From Bondarzewia mesenterica (taxonomy: Eukaryota > Basidiomycota > Agaricomycetes > Russulales > Bondarzewiaceae), in NCBI GenBank assembly GCA_004802705.1, contig SGPL01000604.1, positions 1 through 19,376 on the forward strand: a stretch of DNA of 19,376 nt. Reading direction: 5' to 3'. The stretch's first letter is position 1. Every line of letters begins with the position of its first letter. The position numbers were made by a program, and so were the translations under genes. This document shows positions 19,110 through 19,376 of the stretch, piece by piece. The notes under the pieces were generated by a model, which was not told the origin of the DNA, did no database searches, and was given only the letters and a program-made list of their open reading frames with translations.

Positions 19110-19376
19110 TCACCTGAACTCGTCCCACCAATTCCAACTTCTCAATTCATCCGGAAGACTCGCATACACAGAACCGGTATCCGAGTTTGTGAAAGGCGAA
19201 GGCGAGCTGTCCAATTCCAACCTATCGATGTACCGGGCGATCCTCCTTAGTGTCTTAGCGCACGAACTACGTGTCTTCAACCTCTCATCGCATATGACCA
19301 CGTTCTTCAACGGCCGGCCATCCACATACCTCTGTCTGGCGAGCCGAAAAAGTGGAGACAGACGAAGGAGACCGGT
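19110..19376 (-). CDS. F-box/leucine-rich protein, C-terminal part of copy 3 (cut by window edge)
   Basis: The minus frame is open from the window edge to TGA at 19110-19112, giving 88 residues. It reads LLRLSPLFRLARQRYVDGRP, then LKNVVICDERLK, LDSSPSPFTNSDTGSVYASL and RSWNWWDEFR. It aligns residue for residue with the ends of the copies at 12121 and 6882, with only a small length difference in the DERLK region. No lesion is seen in this part. Whether the whole gene is intact cannot be judged because the F-box end lies beyond the window. Confidence 0.7.
   Translation of the reverse strand, partial: TGLLRLSPLFRLARQRYVDGRPLKNVVICDERLKTRSSCAKTLRRIARYIDRLELDSSPSPFTNSDTGSVYASLPDELRSWNWWDEFR

Noticed and set aside
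1..19376. CRISPR array, rRNA or tRNA genes
   Set aside because: No spaced short direct repeats and no tRNA or rRNA landmarks were seen, and the gene structure is eukaryotic.

Overview
The window looks like nuclear DNA from an agaricomycete basidiomycete. This is inferred from 49-66 nt GT..AG introns, F-box/leucine-rich genes of the type abundant in mushroom genomes, remnants of a fungal DUF6533/DUF6534-type multi-pass membrane gene, and a degraded secreted glycoside hydrolase. There is no bacterial organisation: no operons and no ribosome binding sites.

Layout. (1) 1-782: no recognisable gene. (2) 783-1878, minus strand: a five-exon class III (SIRT5-like) sirtuin, the clearest housekeeping-type gene here. 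(3) About 3130-9250, 9288-13965 and 15472 to the right edge: three tandem copies of one cassette. Its order is glycoside hydrolase (+), DUF6534-like membrane protein (+), then F-box gene (-), so the membrane-protein and F-box genes converge. Equivalent points in the hydrolase lie 6,129 and 5,972 bases apart. All three hydrolase copies and all three membrane-protein copies are pseudogenes. The F-box gene is open in copy 2 (12121-13602). In copy 1 it is broken by two stops, a frameshift, a DNA-transposon insertion and an intron-like insertion. In copy 3 it runs open off the right edge. (4) 14019-14946 (+): a further gene between copies 2 and 3, with no counterpart between copies 1 and 2, broken by one extra C in a CCCC run.

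How the parts relate. I see no sign that the cassette genes form a pathway. The pattern is that of a repeatedly duplicated accessory block in decay, with the F-box gene the best preserved member. The most informative signals are a 402-bp Tc1/mariner-like MITE (8101-8502) whose uninterrupted target is visible in the neighbouring copy, a frameshift shared by two hydrolase copies, and a run of N bases (10091-10910) that falls mostly on sites where the other copies differ. That last point suggests a partly collapsed repeat, so the real copy number may exceed three. I did not find a convincing new biological system; what is unusual is the structure and history of the array.
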